64,000 nt of DNA, taken from Bordetella petrii (lineage in GTDB: Bacteria; Pseudomonadota; Gammaproteobacteria; Burkholderiales; Burkholderiaceae_B). How positions within the stretch are numbered: the stretch's first letter is position 1; the number at the start of each line of letters is the position of its first letter. A program made the position numbers and the translations under genes. Below are positions 41,806 to 50,566 of this stretch, in pieces. The notes below the pieces were generated by a model. The model did no database searches. It was not told the DNA's origin and worked only from the letters and a program-made list of their open reading frames with translations. Location of the stretch: NCBI RefSeq assembly GCF_000067205.1, contig NC_010170.1, forward strand, positions 806,001-870,000, read 5' to 3'.

Positions 41806-43263
41806 CTATGCCGGAACTGCGCGGCGCAGCACCCGGCCGGGCCGTGCGCCGGCCGATCGCCCATCGCGCCACACGACCTCGCCGTTGACCAGCACGGTGT
41901 GGATGCCGTCCGAGGGCGCGACAGGTTTGGCGAAGGTTGCACGGTCAGAGACGGTGCCCGCATCGAATATTGCCAGATCGGCGTAGGCGCCCTCGCGCAC
42001 CACGCCTCGATCGGCCAGGCCAAAGCGCTCAGCGGTCAGGCCCGTCATCTTGTGTATGGCCTTTTCCAACGGAAACAGCCCCAGGTCGCGGCAATAGTGG
42101 CCAAGGATGCGCGGAAAGGTTCCCCAAAGCCGTGGGTGAGGCTGCTCATCATGAGGCAGTCCATCCGACCCGATCATGGTTTCGTCGAATTGCAGTATGC
42201 GCTCCACGTCCGCATCGTCCATGCGAAAGTAGATGGCCCCGGCGGGAAGCAGCCGCTGCACGGCATCTTCCAGCGAGCAACCCATTTCTTGCGCGATATC
42301 GGCAAGATCGCGGCCGGCGTATTGGGGCAGGGCGCGCGACCAGGTCACGATGGTGCGCGACGAACCCACTGCATGTGAATAGGTCAGAATGGTTGACGAA
42401 GCGGGATACGGATAGCAATCGAGGCACACCGGCTGGCGCGCCATCGCGTGGCGGATGCGTTCAAGCGTCTCCTGCGAACGACCAAAGTTGTTCACGCCGG
42501 TGACTTTGTGGTGGGAAATGACGACGGGCACGCCAAGCTCGCGGCCTATGCGGAAGGTCTCGTCCAGGGATTCCATAATATCGTCGCCTTCGTCGCGCAT
42601 GTGCGTGCAATACAACCCGTGGTGATGGGCAAGCGGGCGACAGATTTCAATGACCTCTTCCGTGGACGCGGCCATGGCCGGGGCGTAGGCCAGGCCTGTC
42701 GAGACGCCGATCGCGCCGGACTCCATCGCTTCGGCGACATGGCCCCGCATGGCGGCGATCTCCGCCTCGTTGGCGGGGCGCCCGAGATCGCTCATGGTGA
42801 TGACTCGCAGTGTCGAGTGACCTACCAGCATCGCGCAGTTGGTGGCCGCGGGCTGGGTGCGCAGCGAATCGAGATAATCACCGAAGCGGGCGTACCGGTA
42901 CCATTGGCCTGACGCGTCCAGCAGGTCCAGCGGCGGCGTGATCGTGGCGGGCGCGGGCTGCGGCATGGGCGCGAGCGAAATGCCGCAGTTTCCCCCGATC
43001 ACGGTGGTTACTCCCTGGCTGACCTTGGGGGTCATATCGCCGGCCGACAGCATCACCCTGTCGTCATGGGTGTGCGCATCGATGAACCCCGGGGCGGCTA
43101 CCAGGCCGACCGCGTCTATCTCCCGGCGGCCCCGCGCATGGCTCAGGTCGCCAATGCGGGAAATACGGTCTCCATCTATGCCTATGTCGCCTTCGAAACG
43201 CGCCGCCCCAGTGCCATCGACGATCTCGGCATGGCGGATCACAACATCATAAGTGGCTTGCAT
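41806..43263 (-). CDS. D-aminoacylase (N-acyl-D-amino-acid deacylase)
   Basis: A 485-residue amidohydrolase-superfamily D-aminoacylase. FIDAHTHDDRVML (HxH, His64/His66), IGGNCGISLAP (Cys93, a typical metal ligand), YCTHMRDEGDDIMES and VVISHHKVTG carry the metal site, and ETMIGSDGLPHDEQPHPR the catalytic Asp region. It hydrolyses N-acyl-D-amino acids in the cytoplasm. GGAG lies upstream of the ATG. It follows a chimeric ORF whose C-terminal half is a peptide-transporter ATPase, so it was probably once part of a dipeptide ABC/D-aminoacylase operon. Codon use looks less GC-biased than neighbours. Confidence 0.9.
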   Translation of the reverse strand: MQATYDVVIRHAEIVDGTGAARFEGDIGIDGDRISRIGDLSHARGRREIDAVGLVAAPGFIDAHTHDDRVMLSAGDMTPKVSQGVTTVIGGNCGISLAPMPQPAPATITPPLDLLDASGQWYRYARFGDYLDSLRTQPAATNCAMLVGHSTLRVITMSDLGRPANEAEIAAMRGHVAEAMESGAIGVSTGLAYAPAMAASTEEVIEICRPLAHHHGLYCTHMRDEGDDIMESLDETFRIGRELGVPVVISHHKVTGVNNFGRSQETLERIRHAMARQPVCLDCYPYPASSTILTYSHAVGSSRTIVTWSRALPQYAGRDLADIAQEMGCSLEDAVQRLLPAGAIYFRMDDADVERILQFDETMIGSDGLPHDEQPHPRLWGTFPRILGHYCRDLGLFPLEKAIHKMTGLTAERFGLADRGVVREGAYADLAIFDAGTVSDRATFAKPVAPSDGIHTVLVNGEVVWRDGRSAGARPGRVLRRAVPA

Positions 43264-43286
43264 ATTGACTAGCTCCGTTCTCGGAA

Positions 43287-44171
43287 TCAGGTTCCGGCGG
43301 TCGCCTGGATGGCGGTAGCCGGCATGGGGCGGAAATGGCGGAAATCCCAGTCGCGGCCGGGGGCGGCGTGGATCAATGCCCGCGTGTAAGAGTCTTTCGG
43401 CGTGGTCAAGACCTGCGCCGCAGAACCCCGCTCGACCATGCGTCCATGTTGCATGACCATGATGGAGTCGCAGACTTGCGCGGCGACGCGCAGATCGTGG
43501 GTAATGAACAGCACGGCGATGCCCGTGCGCACGCGGACTTCATCGAGCAGGGCCAGCACTTGTGCCTGGACAGACACGTCCAGGGCGGATACGGCTTCGT
43601 CGGCCACGAGAATATCGTCGCTGGCCGAAGACAGCAACGTCGTGCTGAACGCCTGCCGAATAGACGCCGTATGCGTGCACGGCGATCCCAGCCGGAATTC
43701 CTGGGGCTGCAGGGTGATGGGCCGGCCAGCGCGGGTGACCTTCTGCGTGGCCATGTTCACCACCAGGTCGGCCACCCTCAGTTCCTTGATTTCCGGTCGC
43801 GGACGTGTCCGCCTGACCAGCGCGTCCATGCGGGCCACCAATTCAGAAAATGAAAAGGGTTTGACCAGGTAGTCGTCTCCGCCCGCGCGCAGGCCGTCCA
43901 CACGATCGTCTACCGCGGAAAGCGCGCTGAGGACGAGCACCGGAGTCGTCTTGCCCAGCGCGCGCAATGTCGACAGGATGGACAGGCCGTCGACGTTATT
44001 GGGCAGGATGCGGTCGAGGACGATGATGTCCCAGTGTTCTTTCATGGCGTGATCGAGTCCGCTGACGCCATCCGGGCAGACCTTCACCGCATGTCCCAAT
44101 TCCACGAGGCCATTGGCCAGGTAGCGCGCGTTGTCTTTGTCGTCTTCAATAATCAGGCATTGCCACATCAT
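43287..44171 (-). pseudogene. Chimeric ORF: response regulator N-half fused to ABC ATPase C-half
   Basis: One uninterrupted 294-codon frame joins two unrelated pieces. Residues 1-120 are an intact receiver domain (LIIEDDKDN acidic pair, phospho-acceptor Asp53 in VLDRILP, Lys in YLVKPFSF). Residues 130-161 are the start of an OmpR-type winged helix that stops at LQPQEFRL. After about 25 unrecognisable residues, residues 187-274 are the C-terminal part of an oligopeptide-type ABC ATPase (DILVADEAVSALDVSVQAQV Walker B, LFITHD switch). The DNA-recognition helix, Walker A and ABC signature are missing. GTG at 44195 is an alternative start. Best explained by a deletion fusing two genes, so probably non-functional as either parent. 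Confidence 0.82.
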
Positions 44172-44354
44172 TACATCCCGCCGCGGGCCCGTCACGGCCC
44201 AGGGCCTTGCAATATAGCGGAATAGCGCGCGCCGGCGGCCATCACGCAGGCTTCATTACGAAATGGTAAGGCTGGGGTAATACACGCTTGCAGCGAACTG
44301 GCTAAGATGCGGGAAAACGCGCAGCAGGGGCGTGTTCGGTATCGAGGTATCGCT

Positions 44355-44658
44355 ATGAGCCTGTACGTCAATCCCAGTCTGGATCCCGGCCAACGCATCC
44401 GCAGGGTGTTCACCTTTTATGAGCTCGTCGAGCTCACGACATTCGGCAAGTTGTTTTTCGAACGGCCCGACACGGGGCGAGCCGCAGCCCGTGCTGCGGT
44501 CATTGTCGATCGACCTGAAGACCTTGCTCGAGCGCGTGATGGTGCCACCCGCCGCGTCGGCCCGGTTCTTGCGGGTGGTGGCGGACCTGGTGCAGCGCAT
44601 TACGGATGCGCCGGTGTTTCGCGCCAGCGGCCTGCGCTGTCACCCGAAGAACCAGTAG
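44355..44658 (+). pseudogene. Small hypothetical gene with +1 frameshift in a G run
   Basis: Two overlapping frames look coding in succession. Frame one (ATG at 44355, GAGG upstream) reads MSLYVNPSLDPGQRIRRVFT and on to KLFFERPDTG. The sequence then makes sense only in the next frame: EPQPVLRSLSIDLKTLLERV and on to RVVADLVQRITDAP, ending with TAG at 44656-44658. Removing one G from GGGG (44474-44477) restores a continuous 100-residue protein. No family is recognised; it looks soluble and helical. Its end overlaps the convergent gene by 19 bases. Either a real single-base mutation or a sequencing error. Confidence 0.6.
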
Positions 44659-45869
44659 CACACGCCGATGGCCGCTAGCACGCCGGCCAGGTCGGCCGCC
44701 AGCGCGCAGCCCACGGCATGGCGCGCGCGCAGGATGCCCACCGAGCCGAAGTACACCGCCAGCACGTAGAACGTGGTTTCGGTGCTGCCCTGCATGACCG
44801 CGGCCAACAGCGCCGGGAAACTGTCCACCCCGAAGTGGTTCATGGTTTCCAGCATCATGGCGCGCGCCGCGCTGCCCGAGAACGGCTTGACCAGCGCAGT
44901 GGGCAGGGCGTCGACGAAACGCGTGTCCCAACCGGCCGCGTGGGCCAGCCAGCGCACTCCGTCGAGCGCCATGTCGAGCGCGCCGGAAGCGCGCAGCACA
45001 CCTACCGCGCACAGCATGGCCACCAGGTAGGGCAGCAGGCTCTTGGCGACGTCGAAGCCTTCCTTGGCGCCGGCGATGAAGGTCTCGTAGACCGGCACGC
45101 GCTTATAGGCGCCCACCAGCAGGAAGGCCAGCAGCACGCCGAACAGCGTGATGTTGCCCAGCAGCGACGACAGGCTGGCGATGGCGGTGGCCGACATGCC
45201 CGCCAGCAGGGCCATGAAGCCGCCCAGCAGCAGGGCGGCGCCGCCCAGCCAGGCCAGCGCCACTGGGTCGTACAGCTTCAGGCGTTGGCAGGCCGCCACG
45301 GCCAGCAGGCCGGCCAGGGTGGACGCGCTGGTGGCCAGCAGGATGGGCAGGAAGATCAGGGTGGGGTCGGCCGCGCCCTGTTGGACCCGGAACATGAACA
45401 GCGTGACCGGCAGCAAGGTCAGCGACGAGGCATTGAGCACCAGGAACAGTATCTGCGCGTTGCTGGCGGTGTCCGGCGTGGGGTTGAGCGTTTGCAGCTC
45501 GCGCATGGCGCGCAGGCCGATGGGCGTGGCGGCGTTGTCCAGGCCCAGCCCGTTGGCGGCGAAGTTCAGGGTGATGAGGCCGATAGCGGGATGGCCGCGC
45601 GGCACCTCGGGCATCAGGCGGGAGAATAGCGGTCCCAGCAGCGTGGCCAGCTTCTCGACCAGACCGGCGGCCTCGGCGATGCGCAGGAAGCCCAGCCACA
45701 GGGTCAACGTGCCGAACAGCAGCACCATGACGTCGACCGAAACGCGCGCCATGTCGAACAGGCTGGCCACGATCTGCCGGAACACGTCGGCATCGCCCAC
45801 TGCCAGCCAGCGGTACAAGCCCGCGGCGGCTGCAACCAGGAAGAAACCCAACCAGAGTTTATTGAGCAT
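44640..45869 (-). CDS. Nucleoside-recognition (SpmA/SpmB-like) membrane protein
   Basis: A 409-residue inner-membrane protein. It contains two Gate/nucleoside-recognition domains in one chain: TLTLWLGFLRIAEAAGLVEK and NFAANGLGLDNAATPIGLRA in the first half (SpmA-like), and FGVDSFPALLAAVMQGSTET in the second (SpmB-like). Separate SpmA and SpmB proteins act in spore core dehydration in Bacillus; the fused form in non-sporulating proteobacteria has no proven substrate. The ATG at 45869 is used; a TTG at 45881 is also open. It diverges from the acyl-CoA dehydrogenase gene. Confidence 0.83.
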   Translation of the reverse strand: MLNKLWLGFFLVAAAAGLYRWLAVGDADVFRQIVASLFDMARVSVDVMVLLFGTLTLWLGFLRIAEAAGLVEKLATLLGPLFSRLMPEVPRGHPAIGLITLNFAANGLGLDNAATPIGLRAMRELQTLNPTPDTASNAQILFLVLNASSLTLLPVTLFMFRVQQGAADPTLIFLPILLATSASTLAGLLAVAACQRLKLYDPVALAWLGGAALLLGGFMALLAGMSATAIASLSSLLGNITLFGVLLAFLLVGAYKRVPVYETFIAGAKEGFDVAKSLLPYLVAMLCAVGVLRASGALDMALDGVRWLAHAAGWDTRFVDALPTALVKPFSGSAARAMMLETMNHFGVDSFPALLAAVMQGSTETTFYVLAVYFGSVGILRARHAVGCALAADLAGVLAAIGVCYWFFG

Positions 45870-46005
45870 GACGGAAGACAAGGGCTGCGTGAAAAAGGCC
45901 GGCAGCGGCGACGCCCATTGTCGCAGACTTGGCCCGCGGGGGATGTCAGCCGTTCGTCAATTCTGTTAACTTGGCCTGGTACGTGCACTTGATAATAGGT
46001 TGAAC

Positions 46006-48222
46006 ATGGATTTCAACGCCTGGCGCCGCCGCCGCATTTCCGATCCCGCCTACCGTTGGGCCCGCGACGCAATGCCCGGCCTGTCCGACACCGAACGCGA
46101 GGCCATCGAGGCCGGCGACGTCTGGTGGGATGCCGACCTGTTCACCGGCGACCCCGACTGGAACAAGCTGCTGGCCGTGCCCGCGGCCACGCTCACCGAG
46201 GCCGAGCAGCAGTTCCTGGACGGCCCGGTGGCGCAACTGTGCTCCATGCTCAACGAATGGGACATCACCTGGGCCCATGGCGACCTGCCCGAGCCCGTCT
46301 GGCGCTTCATGCGCGAACAGCGCTTCTTCGGCATGATCATCCCGCAGTCGTACGGCGGGCTGGGCTTCTCGCCCTACGCGCATTCCGAAGTGGTGCGGCG
46401 CATTTCGGCGTACTCGGTCACGGCGGGCGTCACTGTCATGGTGCCCAACTCGCTGGGGCCGGGCGAGCTGCTGCTGCAGTTTGGCACGCCCGAGCAACGC
46501 GACTACTGGCTGCCGCGCCTGGCCGACGGCACCGAAGTGCCTTGCTTCGGGCTCACCAGCCCCGAGGCCGGCTCCGACGCGGCCTCCATGACCGACACCG
46601 GCGTCGTGTGCCGCCAGGTCGTCGATGGCCAGGAAGTGCTGGGCATCCGGCTCAACTGGCACAAGCGCTACATCACGCTGGGGCCGGTGGCCACGGTGCT
46701 GGGGCTTGCGTTCAAGCTGCACGACCCCGACGGCCTGCTGGGCGGGCCGGCCGACATCGGCATTTCGGTGGCGCTGGTGCCCACCGACGCGCCGGGCGTC
46801 ACCATCGGCCGCCGCCACCTGCCGTCCATGCAGGTGTTCCAGAACGGTCCCAACCAGGGCAAAGACGTGTTCGTGCCGCTCGACGCCCTGATCGGCGGCC
46901 CGGCCAAGGCCGGCCACGGCTGGCAAATGCTCATGAGCGCGCTGGCCGCCGGGCGCGGCATTTCGCTGCCGTCGCTGTCGGCCGCGGCGGCGGTGTATTG
47001 CGCCCATGTCACTGGCATGTACGCGCGCGTGCGCCAGCAGTTCGGCATTCCGGTGGGCCGCTTCGAAGGCGTCCAGGAAAAGCTCGGCCGCCTGGCCGCC
47101 AATGCCTACCTGGTCGAGGCGGCGCGCCGGCTGACCTGCGCGGCGCTCAACCAGGGCCAGAAGCCGGCCGTAGTGTCGGCCATCATGAAATACCACGCTA
47201 CCGAACGCATGCGCGAGTCCGTCAACGACGCCATGGACGTGCACGGCGGCAAGGCGGTCATCGACGGGCCTGCGAATTACCTGGGTTCGCTGTACCGCGC
47301 CGTGCCCATTGCCATTACCGTCGAAGGCGCCAACATTCTTACGCGCTGCCTCATCATCTTTGGCCAGGGCGCCATCCGCGCGCATCCCTACCTGATGCGC
47401 GAAGTCACGGCGCTGGGCGACAGCGACGAAACCCGCGGCGCCCAGGCTTTTCATGAGGTCTTCTGGAAGCACATGGGGCATGCCGCCAGGAATACCTTGC
47501 GCGCCTGGGGCCGCGCCTGGACGGGCGGCCTGCTGGCCCGCGCGCCCGCCACCGGCCCCACGGCCCGGCACTACCGGCGCCTGGGCCGCTACGCCTCGGC
47601 CTTCGCGCTGCTGGCCGACGCGGCCATGGGTTCGCTGGGCGGCGCGTTGAAGCGCCGCGAAATGTTGTCGGCGCGGCTGGGCGACATTCTGGCCGAGCTC
47701 TATTTGCTGTCCGCCGTGCTCAAGCGCTGGGAAGACGAAGGCCGGCGCCATGTCGACCTGCCGCTGGTGCACTGGTGCATGGATGACGGCTGCGCCCGCA
47801 TCGAAACGCGCATCGACCAGGTGCTGGCCAACTTGCCCGCCCGGCCGCTGGCCTGGCTGCTACGAGCGATGGTGTTGCCGGTGCGCCTGAATCGCGGGCC
47901 CAGCGACGCCCTGACGCGCGAGTGCGCCGACCTGCTGCTGGCGCCGTCGGCCACCCGCGACCGCCTGGCCGCAGACCTGCAGCGCGGCGACGGCGCCGAC
48001 CCGGTGGCGCAACTAGAACGCGCCTTCGCATTGGTCAACGCCGTGCAGCCCCTGCACGACCGCCTGCGCCGCGAAGGCGTGCGCGACTGGCGCGAGGCCC
48101 GCCGCGGCGGCGCCATCACCGACGATCAGGCACGCCAGATCGAGGCTGCCGAGCAGGCCGTGGCGCAGGTGGTGGCGGTAGACGATTTCGCGCCAGGCGC
48201 GTTCGAGCGCGGGGCAGCGTAG
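46006..48222 (+). CDS. FadE-type acyl-CoA dehydrogenase
   Basis: A 738-residue acyl-CoA dehydrogenase of the large FadE class. The segment MIIPQSYGGLGFSPYAHSEV, the FAD-site region PCFGLTSPEAGSDAASMTDT, and AVPIAITVEGANILTRCLII are typical, followed by the C-terminal FadE-specific extension (DUF1974-like) through residue ~735. It catalyses the first, alpha-beta dehydrogenation step of fatty-acid beta-oxidation. It lacks the N-terminal membrane segments of E. coli FadE (814 residues). ATG at 46006 has TAGG upstream. Followed directly by the 112-bp repeat array. Confidence 0.9.
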   Translation: MDFNAWRRRRISDPAYRWARDAMPGLSDTEREAIEAGDVWWDADLFTGDPDWNKLLAVPAATLTEAEQQFLDGPVAQLCSMLNEWDITWAHGDLPEPVWRFMREQRFFGMIIPQSYGGLGFSPYAHSEVVRRISAYSVTAGVTVMVPNSLGPGELLLQFGTPEQRDYWLPRLADGTEVPCFGLTSPEAGSDAASMTDTGVVCRQVVDGQEVLGIRLNWHKRYITLGPVATVLGLAFKLHDPDGLLGGPADIGISVALVPTDAPGVTIGRRHLPSMQVFQNGPNQGKDVFVPLDALIGGPAKAGHGWQMLMSALAAGRGISLPSLSAAAAVYCAHVTGMYARVRQQFGIPVGRFEGVQEKLGRLAANAYLVEAARRLTCAALNQGQKPAVVSAIMKYHATERMRESVNDAMDVHGGKAVIDGPANYLGSLYRAVPIAITVEGANILTRCLIIFGQGAIRAHPYLMREVTALGDSDETRGAQAFHEVFWKHMGHAARNTLRAWGRAWTGGLLARAPATGPTARHYRRLGRYASAFALLADAAMGSLGGALKRREMLSARLGDILAELYLLSAVLKRWEDEGRRHVDLPLVHWCMDDGCARIETRIDQVLANLPARPLAWLLRAMVLPVRLNRGPSDALTRECADLLLAPSATRDRLAADLQRGDGADPVAQLERAFALVNAVQPLHDRLRREGVRDWREARRGGAITDDQARQIEAAEQAVAQVVAVDDFAPGAFERGAA

Positions 48223-48263
48223 GCCGCTTGTTTCCCTCGCCGCGGGAACTCTGCTGTAACCCA

Positions 48264-49512
48264 GGGGTCAGGCACCTGCGGAGCCTGACCCCTGCATGGC
48301 TGCGACGTAACGCAGGTGTCAGGCTCCCGGCAGGGTGCCTGACACCGATCGATTGAGACGGCTGTGGTCCGCAACGGGGTCAGGCACCTGCGGAGCCTGA
48401 CCCCTGCATAGCTCCGGCGTAACGCAGGTGTCAGGCTCCCGGCAGGGTGCCTGACACCGATCGATTGAGACAGCTGTGGTGCGCAACGGGGTCAGGCACC
48501 TGCGGAGTCTGGCCCCTGCAGGGCTTCGGCGTAACGCAGGTGTCAGGCTCCCGGCAGAGTGCCTGACACCGATCGATTGAGACAGCTGTAGCGCACAACG
48601 GGGTCAGGCACCTGCGGAGCCTGCCCCCTGCATGGCTGCGGTGTAACGCAGGTGTCAGGCTCCCGGCAGGGTGCCTGACACCGATCGATTGAGACAGCTG
48701 TGGCGCACAACGGGGTCAGGCACCTGCGGAGCCTGCCCCCTGCATGGCTGCGGTGTAACGCAGGTGTCAGGCTCCCGGCAGGGTGCCTGACACCGATCGA
48801 TTGAGACAGCTGTGGCGCGCAACGGGGTCAGGCACCTGCGGAGTCTGGCCCCTGCAGGGCTTCGGCGTAACGCAGGTGTCAGGCTCCCGGCAGAGTGCCT
48901 GACACCGATCGATTGAGACAGCTGTGGCGCACAACGGGGTCGGGCACCTGCGGAGCCTGACCCCTGCAGGGCTTCGGCGTAACGCAGGTGTCAGGCTCCC
49001 GGCAGAGTGCCTGACACCGATCGATTGAGACAGCTGTGGCGCACAACGGGGTCGGGCACCTGCGGAGCCTGACCCCTGCAGGGCTTCGGCGTAACTCAGG
49101 TGTCAGGCTCCCGGCAGGGTGCCTGACACCGATCGATTGAGACAGCTGTGGTGCGCAACGGGGTCAGGCACCTGCGGAGTCTGACCCCTGCAGGGCTTCG
49201 GCGTAACTCAGGTGTCAGGCTCCCGGCAGGGTGCCTGACACCGATCGATTGAGACAGCTGTGGCGCGCAACGGGGTCAGGCACCTGCGGAGTCTGACCCC
49301 TGCATGGCTTCGGCGTAACGCAGGTGTCGGGCTCCCGGCAGGGTGCCTGACACCGATCGATTGAGACAGCTGTGGTGCGCAACGGGATCAGGCACCCGCG
49401 GAGCCTGACCCCTGCAGGGCTTCGGCGTAACGCAGGTGTCAGGCTCCCGGCGGGGTGCCTGACACCGATCGATTGCGACAGCTGTGATGCGCAACGGGTC
49501 AGGCACCGATCG
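48264..49512. repeat. Tandem array of eleven 112-bp double-hairpin units
   Basis: Eleven units start at 48264, 48376, 48488, 48600, 48712, 48824, 48936, 49048, 49160, 49272 and 49384, exactly 112 bases apart, with a truncated twelfth copy at 49496-49512. Each unit has two stem-loops: GGGGTCAGGC with GCCTGACCCC (9-base loop) and GGTGTCAGGC with GCCTGACACC (12-base loop). The two are inverted variants of one imperfect palindrome. Copies differ at few positions. It fills the 1.3-kb gap between the acyl-CoA dehydrogenase gene and def and contains no credible gene. It resembles REP/BIME-type repeats; its relation to the array at 62230 is described there. Confidence 0.9.
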
Positions 49513-49532
49513 TCTAGCGCCTGTATCTGCGG

Positions 49533-50066
49533 CTAGTCGTCGCGGTTGGGGTCCATGCCGGGGAATAGCACTTCGGTGAACCCGAACTTCGAGAAATCCT
49601 CGATGCGCGACGGGTACAGCCGGCCGATCAGGTGATCGCATTCGTGCTGAACGACGCGCGCATGGAAGCCTTCTGCTTCGCGCTCGATGGGCTGCCCGTG
49701 CGGGTCGAAACCCCTGTAGCGGATATGCCGGTAGCGCGGCACCAGGCCGCGCAGGCCGGGCACCGACAGGCAGCCTTCCCAGCCGTCTTCGCGTTCGTCC
49801 GACCGCGGCGTGATCACCGGGTTGCACAGCACCGTCAGCGGCACCGGCGGGGCGTCGGGGTAGCGCTCGTTGTGCTCGAACCCGAAAATCACCAGTTGCA
49901 GGTCGACGCCGATCTGCGGGGCGGCCAGGCCCACGCCCTTGGCATGCACCATGGTTTCGAACATGTCGGCAACCAGTTCGTGCAGCTCGGGGGTGTCGAA
50001 TTGCCCGACCGGCTGGGCAACCCGCAACAGGCGCGGGTCGCCCATCTTGAGAATGGCGTGGATCAT
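49533..50066 (-). CDS. def: Peptide deformylase
   Basis: A 177-residue deformylase. The three signature motifs are intact: GVGLAAPQ (residues 44-51), EGCLS (97-101, metal ligand Cys99) and HECDH (141-145, metal ligands His141/His145 and catalytic Glu142). It removes the formyl group from nascent proteins. It is not next to fmt, unlike the usual def-fmt pair, so it may be a second deformylase of the genome. It is followed by the repeat array and preceded by gloA on the same strand. Confidence 0.95.
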   Translation of the reverse strand: MIHAILKMGDPRLLRVAQPVGQFDTPELHELVADMFETMVHAKGVGLAAPQIGVDLQLVIFGFEHNERYPDAPPVPLTVLCNPVITPRSDEREDGWEGCLSVPGLRGLVPRYRHIRYRGFDPHGQPIEREAEGFHARVVQHECDHLIGRLYPSRIEDFSKFGFTEVLFPGMDPNRDD

Positions 50067-50085
50067 GGTGTGCGCGGCTGGCGAG

Positions 50086-50481
50086 TCAGTCGGCCCGGCC
50101 CTTGTGCTGGATGAATTCGATCTTGTAGCCGTCGGGGTCTTCCACGAAGGCGATGACCGTGGTGCCGTGCTTCATGGGGCCGGCTTCGCGCGTGACCTTG
50201 CCGCCTTTTTGCTTGACCTTCTCACAGGCGTCGTAGGCGTCGTCGACTTCCAGGGCGATGTGCCCGTACCCGTTGCCCAGGTCGTAGTGGTCGGTGTCCC
50301 AGTTGTGGGTCAGCTCGATGACGGCGCCTTCGGATTCGTCTTGGTAGCCCACGAAGGCCAGCGTGAATTTGCCATCGGGATAGTCTTTGCGGCGCAGCAC
50401 GCGCATGCCCAGGACATTGGTGTAGAAATCGATGGATTTGTCCAGGTTGCCGACGCGCAGCATGGTGTGCAGGAGACGCAT
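50086..50481 (-). CDS. gloA: Lactoylglutathione lyase (glyoxalase I)
   Basis: A 131-residue glyoxalase I. The metal ligands His5, Glu56, His74 and Glu122 sit at exactly the positions of E. coli GloA. MRLLHTMLRVGNLDKSIDFY and VIELTHNWDTDHYDLGNGYG are diagnostic. It isomerises the hemithioacetal of methylglyoxal and glutathione to S-lactoylglutathione, detoxifying methylglyoxal; the family of this length is usually Ni-dependent. GGAATTCC and a weak ribosome site precede the ATG. It is upstream of def on the same strand with a 19-base gap. Confidence 0.96.
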   Translation of the reverse strand: MRLLHTMLRVGNLDKSIDFYTNVLGMRVLRRKDYPDGKFTLAFVGYQDESEGAVIELTHNWDTDHYDLGNGYGHIALEVDDAYDACEKVKQKGGKVTREAGPMKHGTTVIAFVEDPDGYKIEFIQHKGRAD

Positions 50482-50566
50482 GGGGAATTCCTTGTGCTAG
50501 AAGAGGCAGGGCCTTGCGGCCAAGCTTACATCGTAGCAAACCGCCCGGTCTCCTGCCGCGTGGCCG

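Noticed and set aside
48264..49512. Possible CRISPR array
   Set aside because: Whole 112-bp units repeat with near-identical spacers; there are no short repeats with unique spacers and no cas genes nearby.
49276..49827. 183-codon minus-strand ORF entering the def gene
   Set aside because: It runs out of frame through def and then through the 112-bp repeats; its C-terminal part is repeat-derived.
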